Below, in pieces: positions 9,084 to 18,289 of a DNA stretch of 64,000 nucleotides. Numbering within the stretch: the stretch's first letter is position 1; each line of letters starts with the position of its first letter. A program made the position numbers and the translations under genes. Under the pieces are notes generated by a model, which was not told the DNA's origin, ran no database searches, and saw nothing but the letters and a program-made list of their open reading frames with translations. Source of the DNA: an uncultured Bacteroidota bacterium (GTDB lineage: Bacteria > Bacteroidota > Bacteroidia > Bacteroidales > P3); the NCBI GenBank assembly GCA_902775135.1, contig CACYKY010000003.1, positions 1 to 64,000 on the forward strand, written 5' to 3'.

Positions 9084-12000
9084 TTAAACATCCTCTCCAA
9101 GCGGTACCCGGCGGACGTAGACCGAGGGCTGCAGGAAGACGAGCCAGCCGCTGACACGGGGATAGCCCATGGCGGCGATGGCGCGACAGTATTTGGCCAC
9201 CTGCGCGTTGTAGTCGCCCTCGATATCCTTACCGGTCTTGAAATCGACCACCCATGTCTCGTCGGGGGCGAACACCACACGGTCGGGACGGCCGGATTCG
9301 CCCCCATCGGTGAGGTCGCATTCGTTCTTGTAGCGATAGGCCGGGGAGAAGAAGCGCTGGCTGTCGGGATGCGACAGCACATTGTGCACCAATGCCGCGA
9401 GCTTGGCTTTCTCCTCGGGAGACACCTTTTCTTTCTGGGCGAAGGAATCGACGGCGACGTCGACCGCATCGGCGGAAGTGCCGATAGAGGCCATCAAGGC
9501 ATGGGCATGGATGCCGAAGCGGACACGCTCCTCCAGCAGGGGTGTCAGCGCCCGCTCGGCCGGCGACGCGATACGGACCTTCTTCACCCAGTCGGCATAC
9601 CCCAGCTGGTGTATATACTCGCTCGTGACCTCGGCCTTCTTTTTCTTCTCTTTTTCCACCTTCACCACATGCATGAAATCGCTGTCGCCGAAGTCGACCT
9701 GATGGCGAAGCTCGGTATATTCCTTCAGCAGCAACGCATAGCCCTGCACGCGCTCGACCGCCTTTGGGTCGGGACAGACGACGAAGAGCTGTTCCTTGGG
9801 GCGGGTGAAAGCCACATACAATATATTAAGATCGTCGACAGCCGCGGACTCAATCTCCTGGTCGCGCTCGGCATCGAAACGCGTGGAGGTGCTCTGGCTG
9901 AGGCTGACGCAGGCGGCAGGGAGGGACTTGCCACCGGGGGCGGCCTCCTTGGAGGCATCGACCCATATCTCGTTTCCGCGAGAGCCCAAACCGAAGAAGG
10001 GGCAGATGACCACCGGCGCCTCGAGGCCCTTGGCCTTGTGGATAGTCATCAGGCGGACGGCATTGCCCTCCTCGGACGAGGCGGCGGAAAGGACCGGATG
10101 GGCGTCGAACCACTCGAGGAAATCGCCGATACTCTGATTGTGGCGCGACGAGAAGGCGGCGGCGCGGTTGAGCAGCGAAGCCACATAGGCGATATCGATC
10201 CCATCGATGTGCAGCAGACGCAGCAACTCCTCGCAGCAGTCGTAAAGACTCATAGAGAGCAGACGACCGGTGTTGAACTCCATGCCCTCGGTTGCCAGAG
10301 CGGCATGCAGATCGACAGGCCCCTCGGACAGGAACGCCTCGTCGTGGCTGTCGCGTATGGCACCCAGGGACTTCAGGCGGTGGAGAAGGTCGGCAGCGGC
10401 CACGCGATTGCTGCTGTCGTGGAGGAAACGCAGCGCAGCCACCAACGCCATGACAACCTGACTGTTGCGAAGATAGAACGACTCGGCGGAACTCTGCTCA
10501 TAGTTGCTGTGCTCGAGAAGGTAGGAACCGATGGCGGCCAATTCGTTCTTGGTGCGACCCAGAATCATGATGTCGCGAGGCTGATAGCCGTGATCGTTCA
10601 CCATACTGTCGATGATTTCCAGCACCCTCTGGCTGATGGCATCGGCAGCCCTGGAGGAGACGAACGAGATGCCGACATGGCCTTCGGGCCGGTCGGCCTT
10701 CTCCAGATTGAGTTCCTGGCGCAGCTCCTCGTCGCCATCCTTGCAGTCGCCCTCAGGGCCGAGGTAGATGCGGCGAGCCAAATCATTGTCGGCGAAGTGG
10801 GTACGTACCAGCCAGGAGAAGAACTCGTTATTGAACTTCACCACAGCATCGGCCGTGCGATAGTTGACGCTGAGCGGTTCGAAGCAATAGTTGCCGGGAT
10901 GCGACAACGTCTGCCCGTGCAACTCCATCCCCTCCACCTTTGGCAGCACGACAAACTGGCGCACATCACCTTGGCGGAAACGATAGATGGCCTGTTTGCC
11001 GTCGCCCACCACCAGCGACTCCTTGCCCTCGCTGACGCCATTCTCGAGCAGAGGCACCAGATTCTGCCACTGGAGAACCGAGGTGTCCTGGAATTCGTCG
11101 ATAAGATAGTGACGGTAGCGACTGCCGAGACGCTCGTAGATGAACGGTGCCGGCTCCTCCTTCACCACGCGGTTGATGAGACGGTTGAAGTCGGAGAGGT
11201 GCACCACCTCGTTCTCGCTGGCATAGGCACGCATCTGGCGATCCAGCTCGCCGAGCAGCGCCATGGAATAGAGCTTACCCAGCAGCAGGCGGCAGGTGTT
11301 GTAGTCGACCCGGGGACCGTCGAGCTGGTCTTTCAGTTTGAAATAGATTTCCCTAAGCGGCTGGGCGATGCGGCCGGTATTGGGGAAGGTAGTCCTCGAT
11401 TTGCAGAGCATATCGCCATTGTAATCGACAGCCTCGAAAACATTCGCCACATAGCTGTTGATCGCCAAGGTTTTCTTCTCCCGCATGGTCTCGCGGAACT
11501 TTTCGGCCTTGGAAAAGAACCCATAGAACCCCGTCTTGCCACGATTGCAGTCGTCCACAGTCATCCCGATGCTGCGGAGCAGGTCCATAGCCTCAGCGCC
11601 CAACTTCTCGACACCTGCCTCATATTGTGCGCAGTAGCGGCTATAGCGGTCGTGCATATCCATGTATTCGTCGAGCGAACAGCGCGAGAGGCGCTCGAGG
11701 TAGAGATCCGTCCCTTCGGAGAAAAGCTGCTGGGCCAGTTTGGTGAGCGACCACACGATGTCGAACCCCCGCTCTTCCTCCATGTTGCTGACGGCGAAGC
11801 GCTGCACCATCTTGGTCAGAGACTCGTTGCCGGGAGTACCCACCAAAGACATCAGACCGCTAACGGCATGCTCGATGAGGTCGTCCTGCTCAATCATCAC
11901 CTCGAAGTTGACCGGTTGTTCGAGGTCGTGGGCGAAAGTACGCACCACACGGTGCATGAAACTGTCGATGGTGCAAACGGAGAGATCGCTGTAGCGATGG

Positions 12001-12365
12001 AGAATGGCACTTCGAAGCTCGTCCGACATCTGACGCAGGTCGGCGTCGGTAAGGAGCGGCTGGTGCTTGGAGGCGCGGTCCTTGTTGATGGCCTCGAGCA
12101 GTTTGGCGCCCATCTTCGACTCCTCGGGGTCGGTGCCGAACTCCGCCATCAGAGACAACTCATCCATGATACGCGTCTTCATCTCGTTGGCAGCCTTGTT
12201 GGTGAAGGTGATGGCCAGGATGCCGCGGAAGCGCGTGGCGACATTGCCAGGTCCGCCGGCCATAGCCAGACGCAGGTATTCCTTCACCAGCGTGAAGGTC
12301 TTGCCCGCCCCTGCTGCTGCCTTGCAGATGACAAAGGGGTTGTGGCTGTGATTTGTAGACTCCAT
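9084..12365 (-). CDS. UvrD-like helicase with C-terminal PD-(D/E)XK nuclease (RecB/AddA-like)
   Basis: A 1093-residue superfamily 1 helicase-nuclease for double-strand break end processing. Walker A AAAGAGKTF lies at 16-24 (motif I), the DExx-type motif II is in LIDEFQDTS, and VVGDGKQAIYRFRQGD is motif III/IV-like. RLMTIHKAKGLEAPVV is motif V, and LYVAFTRPKEQLFV is motif VI. The C-terminal part has the nuclease signature: GRPDRVV, WVVDFKTG and a YNAQVAKYCRAI helix. This is AddA-like; no AddB-like partner is adjacent, though a partner elsewhere is likely. Transcribed from its own promoter with a leader of about 16 bases. Confidence 0.9.
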   Translation of the reverse strand: MESTNHSHNPFVICKAAAGAGKTFTLVKEYLRLAMAGGPGNVATRFRGILAITFTNKAANEMKTRIMDELSLMAEFGTDPEESKMGAKLLEAINKDRASKHQPLLTDADLRQMSDELRSAILHRYSDLSVCTIDSFMHRVVRTFAHDLEQPVNFEVMIEQDDLIEHAVSGLMSLVGTPGNESLTKMVQRFAVSNMEEERGFDIVWSLTKLAQQLFSEGTDLYLERLSRCSLDEYMDMHDRYSRYCAQYEAGVEKLGAEAMDLLRSIGMTVDDCNRGKTGFYGFFSKAEKFRETMREKKTLAINSYVANVFEAVDYNGDMLCKSRTTFPNTGRIAQPLREIYFKLKDQLDGPRVDYNTCRLLLGKLYSMALLGELDRQMRAYASENEVVHLSDFNRLINRVVKEEPAPFIYERLGSRYRHYLIDEFQDTSVLQWQNLVPLLENGVSEGKESLVVGDGKQAIYRFRQGDVRQFVVLPKVEGMELHGQTLSHPGNYCFEPLSVNYRTADAVVKFNNEFFSWLVRTHFADNDLARRIYLGPEGDCKDGDEELRQELNLEKADRPEGHVGISFVSSRAADAISQRVLEIIDSMVNDHGYQPRDIMILGRTKNELAAIGSYLLEHSNYEQSSAESFYLRNSQVVMALVAALRFLHDSSNRVAAADLLHRLKSLGAIRDSHDEAFLSEGPVDLHAALATEGMEFNTGRLLSMSLYDCCEELLRLLHIDGIDIAYVASLLNRAAAFSSRHNQSIGDFLEWFDAHPVLSAASSEEGNAVRLMTIHKAKGLEAPVVICPFFGLGSRGNEIWVDASKEAAPGGKSLPAACVSLSQSTSTRFDAERDQEIESAAVDDLNILYVAFTRPKEQLFVVCPDPKAVERVQGYALLLKEYTELRHQVDFGDSDFMHVVKVEKEKKKKAEVTSEYIHQLGYADWVKKVRIASPAERALTPLLEERVRFGIHAHALMASIGTSADAVDVAVDSFAQKEKVSPEEKAKLAALVHNVLSHPDSQRFFSPAYRYKNECDLTDGGESGRPDRVVFAPDETWVVDFKTGKDIEGDYNAQVAKYCRAIAAMGYPRVSGWLVFLQPSVYVRRVPLGEDV

Positions 12366-12383
12366 CGTAATGATATTTTGGAC

Positions 12384-12393
12384 TGCAAATATA
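12384..12393 (-). promoter_or_regulatory. Promoter -7 box of the helicase-nuclease gene
   Basis: Minus strand TATATTTGCA, a perfect -7 box, with CAAA (TTTG on the minus strand) about 22 bases upstream. Predicted transcript start near 12381. Confidence 0.75.
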
Positions 12394-12521
12394 CGAAAAA
12401 TATTCCATACAAACCCAAACTTTTTTCCACCCCCGTTGCCGAGATACGCCCCAACAAGGCCGACGGTGTGGGGAAAAACACTTTCAAAAAGTTTTTTTTT
12501 CTTTATTTTAAAAATATTTTG

Positions 12522-12531
12522 TATCTTTGCC
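12522..12531 (+). promoter_or_regulatory. Promoter -7 box of mutA
   Basis: TATCTTTGCC follows a long T/A-rich stretch (12491-12520). Predicted transcript start near 12534, about 32 bases before the mutA ATG. It also argues against a start at the upstream ATG 12527, which lies within the box. Confidence 0.75.
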
Positions 12532-12565
12532 TTTTACAATAGAAACAAATAAACGATACAATATA

Positions 12566-14428
12566 ATGGAAGACAACAAATTGTTCAGCGAATTCCCGCC
12601 CGTTTCGACCGAGAAATGGGAGGAAGTCATCAACAAGGACCTCAAAGGTGCCGATTATGAGAAAAAACTCGTTTGGCGCACCATCGAGGGCTTCAAGGTG
12701 AAACCCTACTACCGCGCCGAAGACCTCGAGGGGCTCGAATACCTCGACAGCAACCCCGGCCAGATGCCCTACACCCGCGGCAAACACACCGACAACAATG
12801 TGTGGGACGTGCGCCAGGACATTCGCATTGCCGACCCCAAGGAGGCCAACCGCATTGCCCTTGACGCTGTGGAACGCGGCGCCACCTCGCTGGGATTCTG
12901 CACCAAGGGAGTGAAAAACCTCGACGACATGGCCACGCTGCTCAAAGGCATCTACATCAATGCCGTCAGCATCAACTTCATGTGCTCCGAGGACTATCTC
13001 CAACTCCTGAAGCTCTATGTGGAATATGCCCGCCAGCATGGCTACGACACCAAAGAGCTCTGCGGCTCGTGCGAGTTCGACCTCTTCCGCTACGCCCTGA
13101 AAAACGGCAAATTCCACCGCGGCGAAGACGGCGACTTCCAGATGGCCAAGCAGCTTGTGGACTTCGCCCACGAGGAGCTGCCCAAGTTCCGCGTGCTGAC
13201 CGTCCACGGCAGCCTGCTCCACAACGCCGGCTCCAACATTGTCCAGGAACTCGGATTCTCCCTGGCCGCCGCCAACGAACTCGTTGCACGCCTGACGGAC
13301 CTCGGATGCAAGATGGAGCACGTGGCCAAGAGCATCGTCCTCAATGTCGGCATCGGCAGCACCTACTTCATGGAGATGGCCAAAATCCGTGCCGCACGCC
13401 TCCTCTGGAGCAAAATCGTCGAGCAGTACAAGCCTGAGTGCGACTGTGCCTACAAGCTCTACGTCCACGCCACCACCAGCGCCTGGAACCAGTCGGTATA
13501 CGACCCCTACGTCAACATGCTGCGCAGCACCACCGAGGCCATGTCCGCCGCCATCGCCGGCGCCGACAGCATCTCCGTGCTGCCCTTCGACAATGCCTAC
13601 AAGGAGGCCGACGACTTCGGCTACCGCATTGCCCGCAACCAGCAGCTCCTCCTCAAAGAGGAGTCCTATCTGGACAAGATTGCCGACCCTGCCGCCGGCA
13701 GCTACTATATTGAAAACCTCACCGACCAGATTGCCCGTGGCGCCTGGGAGCACTTCCTGAAGGTGGAAGAACTCGGCGGATTCTGCAAGGCCATCCGCGA
13801 AGGCTACGTGCAGGACGAGGTGGAGAAGACCGCCCAGCAGCGCGACCTCGACATCGCCACCCGCAAGACCACCATCCTCGGCACCAACCAGTACCCCAAC
13901 CTCCTCGAGAAGATGGGCGACAAAATCAAGAATGAAAGCCATTGCTGCTGCCACTGCGAGCAAGGCACCGAGGTGCGTACCCTCAAGCCCTACCGCGGCG
14001 CCGAGCCCATCGAGGCCCTCCGTCTGGCCACCGAGAAGAGCGGCAAGCGCCCGCGTGTCTTCCTGCTCACCTACGGCAACCTCACCATGCGCAAAGCCCG
14101 CGCAGGCTTTGCCACCAACTTCTTCGGTGTGGCAGGCTATGAAATCATCGACAACCCCGGCTTCGCCACCCCCGAGGAAGGCGCCAAAGCCGCGCTGGAG
14201 AGCGGTGCCGACATCGTTGTCCTCTGCTCCAGCGACGACGAATACGCCGAGCTCACCAAACCGGTGTGCGACCTGCTCAAGGGCAAGGTGAAGAGCCTCG
14301 TCCTCGCCGGCTTCCCCAAAGAGATGGTGGAGACCTACAAAGGCTACGGCATCGATGAGTTCATCCATGTGAAAACCAACATCCTCGAATGTCTCACCGC
14401 CTTCCAGAAAATGTTCAACATCCTCTGA
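12566..14428 (+). CDS. mutA: Methylmalonyl-CoA mutase small subunit
   Basis: A 620-residue non-catalytic subunit of the B12-dependent mutase that interconverts succinyl-CoA and methylmalonyl-CoA in the propionate pathway. It begins MEDNKLFSEFPPVSTEKWEE, typical for the small subunit. The TIM-barrel part contains YTRGKHTDNNVWDVRQDI. The C-terminal domain (about 490-620; RVFLLTYGNLTMRKARAGF, LVLAGFPKE) resembles a B12-binding domain but lacks the DxHxxG motif, as expected for MutA. The start at 12566 follows from the promoter at 12522. mutB, usually the next gene, is absent; a lipid-transport permease follows instead. Confidence 0.93.
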   Translation: MEDNKLFSEFPPVSTEKWEEVINKDLKGADYEKKLVWRTIEGFKVKPYYRAEDLEGLEYLDSNPGQMPYTRGKHTDNNVWDVRQDIRIADPKEANRIALDAVERGATSLGFCTKGVKNLDDMATLLKGIYINAVSINFMCSEDYLQLLKLYVEYARQHGYDTKELCGSCEFDLFRYALKNGKFHRGEDGDFQMAKQLVDFAHEELPKFRVLTVHGSLLHNAGSNIVQELGFSLAAANELVARLTDLGCKMEHVAKSIVLNVGIGSTYFMEMAKIRAARLLWSKIVEQYKPECDCAYKLYVHATTSAWNQSVYDPYVNMLRSTTEAMSAAIAGADSISVLPFDNAYKEADDFGYRIARNQQLLLKEESYLDKIADPAAGSYYIENLTDQIARGAWEHFLKVEELGGFCKAIREGYVQDEVEKTAQQRDLDIATRKTTILGTNQYPNLLEKMGDKIKNESHCCCHCEQGTEVRTLKPYRGAEPIEALRLATEKSGKRPRVFLLTYGNLTMRKARAGFATNFFGVAGYEIIDNPGFATPEEGAKAALESGADIVVLCSSDDEYAELTKPVCDLLKGKVKSLVLAGFPKEMVETYKGYGIDEFIHVKTNILECLTAFQKMFNIL

Positions 14429-15507
14429 AGCGCTTAGACCGCTACATTCTGGGCAAGTACCTGAAGACTTTTCTTCTGGCACTTGCCCTTATTATCATTA
14501 TCGTCATTACGTTCGACGTCAGCGAGAAACTGGACAAGTTCCTCGAGCACCACGCCACGCTGTGGCAGGTGGTCTCCATCTACTACCTCAACTTCATCCC
14601 CGGCTTCGTCAACCTCTACAGTCCGCTGTTCATCTTCATCTCCGTCATCTTCTTCACCTCGAAGATGGCGGGCAACAGCGAAATCATAGCCATCCTCAGC
14701 TCGGGCGTGCGCTACGGGCGCATGCTGCGACCCTATGTCTACGGCGCCGTCATCGTGGCCATCGCCGTCTTCATCCTGGGCAACTTCGTCATTCCCTCCT
14801 CCTACCAGCGCCTGATAGCCTTCGAGGAGGAATACGTCAAGTCGAAAGCCACCAACTACTACTCGAACCTCCACTTCCAATCCGAGCCGGGCGTGCAGGT
14901 CTATGCCGAGAGCTACGACGTACAGAAACTGCAGGGCTACAAATTCTGCCGCGAGGAGCTCGATGCCGACGGCCGCCTGCTCCGACGCGAGACTGCCAAC
15001 AGCATCACCTACGACACCGCCACCAACCTCTGGCGCTGCAGCGCCTACAGCCTGCGCACCATCGACAGTATGCGGCGAGAGACCCTCACCTTCCACCGCA
15101 CCCTCGACGTCGACCTCCGCATCAAGCCCGAAGACCTCAACCTCCTCTCCACCCGCGTGGAGACCATGAACACGCCAGACCTCGTCGAGTACATCCACCG
15201 TGAGGAGATGCGCGGCACCGGCACCGTCAAAACCGCCAAAATAGAACTCTGGCAACGGCTCATCAATCCCTTGGCCATCATTGTCATGACCCTCATCGGC
15301 GTGGCCATCGCCGCCCGCAAACGCCGTGGAGGCATCGGCGTGCATCTGGCCATAGGCATCAGCATCGCCTTCTCCTTCATCGTCTTCATGAAAATCACCA
15401 CAGTCTTCGCCACCAACGGCGACCTCTCGCCCTTCATGGCGGTCCTCCTGCCCCAGATCATCTTCAGCATCGCCGCCGCGTGGCTCATATACAAAGCACC
15501 GAAATAA
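14389..15507 (+). CDS. LptF/LptG (YjgP/YjgQ) family permease
   Basis: An inner-membrane permease of the LptBFGC complex, which extracts lipopolysaccharide for transport to the outer membrane. It has membrane helices near residues 27-47, 66-90 and 112-132, a periplasmic beta-jellyroll-like region (about 140-270), and three C-terminal helices from about 290 to 368. The ATG at 14389 overlaps mutA by 40 bases. Homologues usually start MKRLDRYIL, which matches a CTG at 14425 that overlaps the mutA stop; that non-canonical start is plausible. Bacteroidetes often carry two such permeases; only one is here. Confidence 0.88.
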   Translation: MSHRLPENVQHPLKRLDRYILGKYLKTFLLALALIIIIVITFDVSEKLDKFLEHHATLWQVVSIYYLNFIPGFVNLYSPLFIFISVIFFTSKMAGNSEIIAILSSGVRYGRMLRPYVYGAVIVAIAVFILGNFVIPSSYQRLIAFEEEYVKSKATNYYSNLHFQSEPGVQVYAESYDVQKLQGYKFCREELDADGRLLRRETANSITYDTATNLWRCSAYSLRTIDSMRRETLTFHRTLDVDLRIKPEDLNLLSTRVETMNTPDLVEYIHREEMRGTGTVKTAKIELWQRLINPLAIIVMTLIGVAIAARKRRGGIGVHLAIGISIAFSFIVFMKITTVFATNGDLSPFMAVLLPQIIFSIAAAWLIYKAPK

Positions 15508-15516
15508 TCCCCAACA

Positions 15517-15936
15517 ATGACCATCAAAGAAATAGAACAGCAAATCATCGACGAATTCGCCAACTTCGACGAATGGCTCGACCGCTACGCCTACCTCATC
15601 GACCTCGGCAAGGAGTGTCCCCAGATCGAGGAGAAGGACAAGACCGACGCCAACCTCATCCGTGGCTGCCAAAGCCGTGTGTGGCTCAGCTGCGAGCAGC
15701 GCGACGGACGCCTCTTCTTCCGCGCCGACAGCGACGCCGTCATCACCCGCGGCATCATCTCCCTCCTCATCCGCGCCCTCGACGGACAGACCCCGCAGGA
15801 CATCCTCGACGCCGACCTGGCCTTTATCGACGCCATCGGCCTCAAGGAGCACCTCTCCCCCACCCGCTCCAACGGCCTCACCTCTATGGTCAAACAGATG
15901 AAGATGTACGCTTTGGCATATAAAGTGAAACAATAA
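15517..15936 (+). CDS. sufE: Cysteine desulfurase sulfur acceptor SufE
   Basis: A 139-residue protein that takes persulfide sulfur from the cysteine desulfurase SufS and passes it to the SufBCD scaffold for Fe-S cluster assembly. The acceptor cysteine is Cys51 in NLIRGCQSRVWL, at the same position as in E. coli SufE. The C-terminus (LSPTRSNGLTSMVKQMK) is the conserved SufE ending. It lies 9 bases after the permease and its stop overlaps the next ATG by one base (TAATG), so it is co-transcribed with the SufT-like gene. sufC-sufD are 25 kb away. Confidence 0.94.
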   Translation: MTIKEIEQQIIDEFANFDEWLDRYAYLIDLGKECPQIEEKDKTDANLIRGCQSRVWLSCEQRDGRLFFRADSDAVITRGIISLLIRALDGQTPQDILDADLAFIDAIGLKEHLSPTRSNGLTSMVKQMKMYALAYKVKQ

Positions 15937-16253
15937 TGGAACCCACAAAAGAGACCATCAACAGCGCCGTCATCAACTGCCTGCGCAACATCTACGACCC
16001 CGAGATACCGGTGAACATCTACGACCTCGGCCTCATCTACAAGGTTGATGTCGACGACGACCTCAATGTGCACATCCTCATGACCATGACGGCACCCGAC
16101 TGTCCCGAAGCCGAGTACATGTTTCAGGAGGTGAAGCAGATGGTGAGCTACATCTCCGGCGTCAAGAACGTCGACGTTGAACTCACCTTCGACCCGCCCT
16201 GGAGCATGGACATGATCCCCGACGAAGTGAAAGTGGAACTGGGATTTATGTAA
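15936..16253 (+). CDS. SufT-like MIP18/DUF59 protein
   Basis: A 105-residue MIP18-family protein. It shows the family core DPEIPVNIYDLGLIYKV near 21-37, MTMTAPDCPEAEYM in the middle, and FDPPWSMDMI near the end. Members help Fe-S cluster assembly or delivery (SufT, PaaD, Cia2). The single conserved cysteine of the family is present in APDCP. Directly coupled to sufE, which supports a role in Fe-S maturation. Confidence 0.9.
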   Translation: MEPTKETINSAVINCLRNIYDPEIPVNIYDLGLIYKVDVDDDLNVHILMTMTAPDCPEAEYMFQEVKQMVSYISGVKNVDVELTFDPPWSMDMIPDEVKVELGFM

Positions 16254-16262
16254 AATAACGAA

Positions 16263-17423
16263 ATGGGAAAAGAAGGAATGAAAAAGGGAGAGAACCATCC
16301 TAAAGGTGCAAAAAACAATTGCATCAGCCGTTTTTCATTTTTCATTTATCATTTTTCATTTAGACAAAAAGACCTTGCCGGCCACTCGCTCGACCGGCTG
16401 GCGCGCCGTCGTTTCCTCCGCAACCCCTTGGCTGTGGCCAGCCTCTCCGTCATAGGGTTCTTCCTTCTCGTGGCCATCCTTGGCTACCTCATCACCCCCG
16501 ACCACACCCCCTACTGCAACCAGCAGTACCTGGAGCTGGCCACCCTCAAACCCTTCAGCAAAGCCACCTTCCTCGTCACCGACTCCACCCACACCCACAC
16601 CCCACTCCTCCGCCGCATGGCCGAAGGCGAACCCCTTCCCTACACCGCCACTCCTATAATAGAATATAGATACGCGCGCGACAGCATCATCGCCACACCC
16701 TACAACGGCGACCCCATCGTCGTCGCTGCCAGCGAGAGCTCCGTCGAGGAGCGCACCTTCTTCCTCGGCACCGACGGCTACGGACGCGACGTGCTCTCGA
16801 TGCTCATGATTGGCTCGCGCGTGAGCCTCTCGGTTGGCTTCATCGCCATCGTCATCGCCCTCCTGCTGGGCATCACCCTCGGCGCCCTGGCGGCCTACTA
16901 TGGTGGCTGGGTGGACAACCTCATCCTCTGGCTCATCAACGTTGTGTGGTCCATTCCCACGGTGCTGCTGGTCATTGCCATCACCTTCGTCCTCGGCAAA
17001 GGCTTCTGGCAGATATTCATCGCCGTAGGCCTCACCATGTGGGTAGACATAGCCCGTGTGGTGCGCGGCGAAGTGCTCAGTATCAAAGAGAAGGAATACA
17101 TCGAAGCCACGCGTGCCCTGGGATACAGCACCTTCCGCACCATCTTCCGCCACATATTGCCCAACATTGTGGGCGCCGTGGTGGTGGTGGCCGCCAGCAA
17201 CTTTGCCAGCGCCATCCTGCTGGAGGCAGGCCTGAGCTTCCTCGGCATCGGCGTGCAGCCCCCCATGCCCTCGTGGGGCATGATGGTGAAGGAGAACTAC
17301 GGCTACATCCTGCTGGACAGCGCCTACCTGGCCCTGCTGCCGGGAGTGGCCATCATGCTCGTTGTCCTGGCCTTCATGCTCCTGGCCTCAGCCCTTCGCG
17401 ATGCCCTCGACGTGCGCCAGTGA
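16263..17423 (+). CDS. OppC/DppC-type ABC transporter permease with odd N-terminus
   Basis: An inner-membrane permease of the peptide/nickel ABC importer family. After the N-terminal region there is one helix (about 58-78), a periplasmic stretch of about 90 residues, and a five-helix BPD transport domain from about 188. The EAA loop is seen as EYIEATRALGYSTFRTIFRH. LEAGLSFLGIGVQPPMPSWG is the usual OppC ending. The partner permease, ATPases and binding protein are not here. The first ~36 residues (to SFFIYHFSFRQ) are encoded by a T-rich repeat (16320-16361) and may not be native; a shorter or non-ATG start after the repeat cannot be excluded. Confidence 0.85.
   Translation: MGKEGMKKGENHPKGAKNNCISRFSFFIYHFSFRQKDLAGHSLDRLARRRFLRNPLAVASLSVIGFFLLVAILGYLITPDHTPYCNQQYLELATLKPFSKATFLVTDSTHTHTPLLRRMAEGEPLPYTATPIIEYRYARDSIIATPYNGDPIVVAASESSVEERTFFLGTDGYGRDVLSMLMIGSRVSLSVGFIAIVIALLLGITLGALAAYYGGWVDNLILWLINVVWSIPTVLLVIAITFVLGKGFWQIFIAVGLTMWVDIARVVRGEVLSIKEKEYIEATRALGYSTFRTIFRHILPNIVGAVVVVAASNFASAILLEAGLSFLGIGVQPPMPSWGMMVKENYGYILLDSAYLALLPGVAIMLVVLAFMLLASALRDALDVRQ
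16320..16361 (+). repeat. T-rich ATTTTTC repeat at the 5' end of the OppC-like gene
   Basis: TGCATCAGCCG is followed by about three units of TTTTTCATTT / ATCATTTTTCATTT. The same TGCATCAG start followed by a T/C-rich run occurs in the same reading frame at 42800-42838, in the signal peptide region of another gene. Confidence 0.6.
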
Positions 17424-17552
17424 AACAACCTCATCCGGCCCCAAAACAGCATGCAAGAAAGCAAAAAGAAAACACATTATGATTAATTAACAATCCTCAA
17501 AATACTAGAAAACAAGGTATTGACACATCGGTTGAAAAAAATTTACCGCCAT

Positions 17553-17577
17553 ATCGGAAAAAGTTCGTACTTTTGCA
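17553..17577 (+). promoter_or_regulatory. Promoter of the lipoprotein gene at 17639
   Basis: ATCGGAAAAAGTTCG followed by the -7 box TACTTTTGCA (17568-17577). The 15 bases before the box are almost the same as at the rpsA and tRNA-Val promoters. Predicted transcript start near 17580, leader about 59 bases. Confidence 0.8.
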
Positions 17578-17638
17578 GCCAAATTAAAAATAAAAAATTA
17601 GAAAACAATTAATTATTAACCTAAAAAACATTAAAACA

Positions 17639-18259
17639 ATGAAGAACATTTTCAAATTCATGGGCATCGCCCTGATGGCTTGCAGCCTGACTTTCGTTTC
17701 CTGCAGCAAAGACAAAGATGATGAAGGTGGTGAAGGTGGTGGCACCCCCCAGACCGCTTCGGCTAAAGTGACCTTTGGTAGCAACTCTTGGGATGCCACC
17801 TATGGCCTTATGTACACAGGCTATGCTTCGCAGCACAGCCTCATTGAAGGTCGTCTTTTCCAGACCCAGGGTCAGCTTCCCTATGTTGACTTCATGACCA
17901 CCATCAACCCCGGTAACTACAGCGCTCAGATTACCACCACCAATCTTGACCAGAATGGCAACGACGTTGGATACACCTACAGCCAGGGCACCAACTCGAT
18001 GGACATCTACAATGTCGAGTATGCCAACCAGACCCAGGTTCAGGGCAGCAGTTCCGTCCATGGCGACTGGGGTCTCATCAGCGCTACCCTCAAAGTCACT
18101 GCCGCTGACATGAACGCTCTGACCTACAGCGCCGAGCTCAATGCTGTTATGTATGACTATTACAGCTGGTTCAACGAGCTAGTCAACGACGTTGAGGATG
18201 CCGACACCGAGAACCTCACCGTTAAGATCAACAACTTCAGCTTCACCAACTGGGAGTAA
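17639..18259 (+). CDS. Putative lipoprotein of unknown function
   Basis: A 206-residue protein. The signal peptide MKNIFKFMGIALMACSLTFVSC ends in a lipobox cysteine (Cys22), followed by SKDKDDEGGEGGG, the acidic export signal that sends Bacteroidetes lipoproteins to the cell surface. The mature part is rich in beta-strand patterns, Thr, Asn and Tyr. I do not recognise a family. It has a strong promoter and less GC-biased codon use than its neighbours, which suggests high expression. Confidence 0.8.
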   Translation: MKNIFKFMGIALMACSLTFVSCSKDKDDEGGEGGGTPQTASAKVTFGSNSWDATYGLMYTGYASQHSLIEGRLFQTQGQLPYVDFMTTINPGNYSAQITTTNLDQNGNDVGYTYSQGTNSMDIYNVEYANQTQVQGSSSVHGDWGLISATLKVTAADMNALTYSAELNAVMYDYYSWFNELVNDVEDADTENLTVKINNFSFTNWE

Positions 18260-18289
18260 TCAACCAAACATCATAACAGTAGGAAAATT

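Noticed and set aside
8985..12542. Plus-strand open frame of 1185 codons
   Set aside because: It is antisense to the RecB/AddA-like helicase gene, whose motifs are intact; the long opposite frame is a by-product of GC-rich codons.
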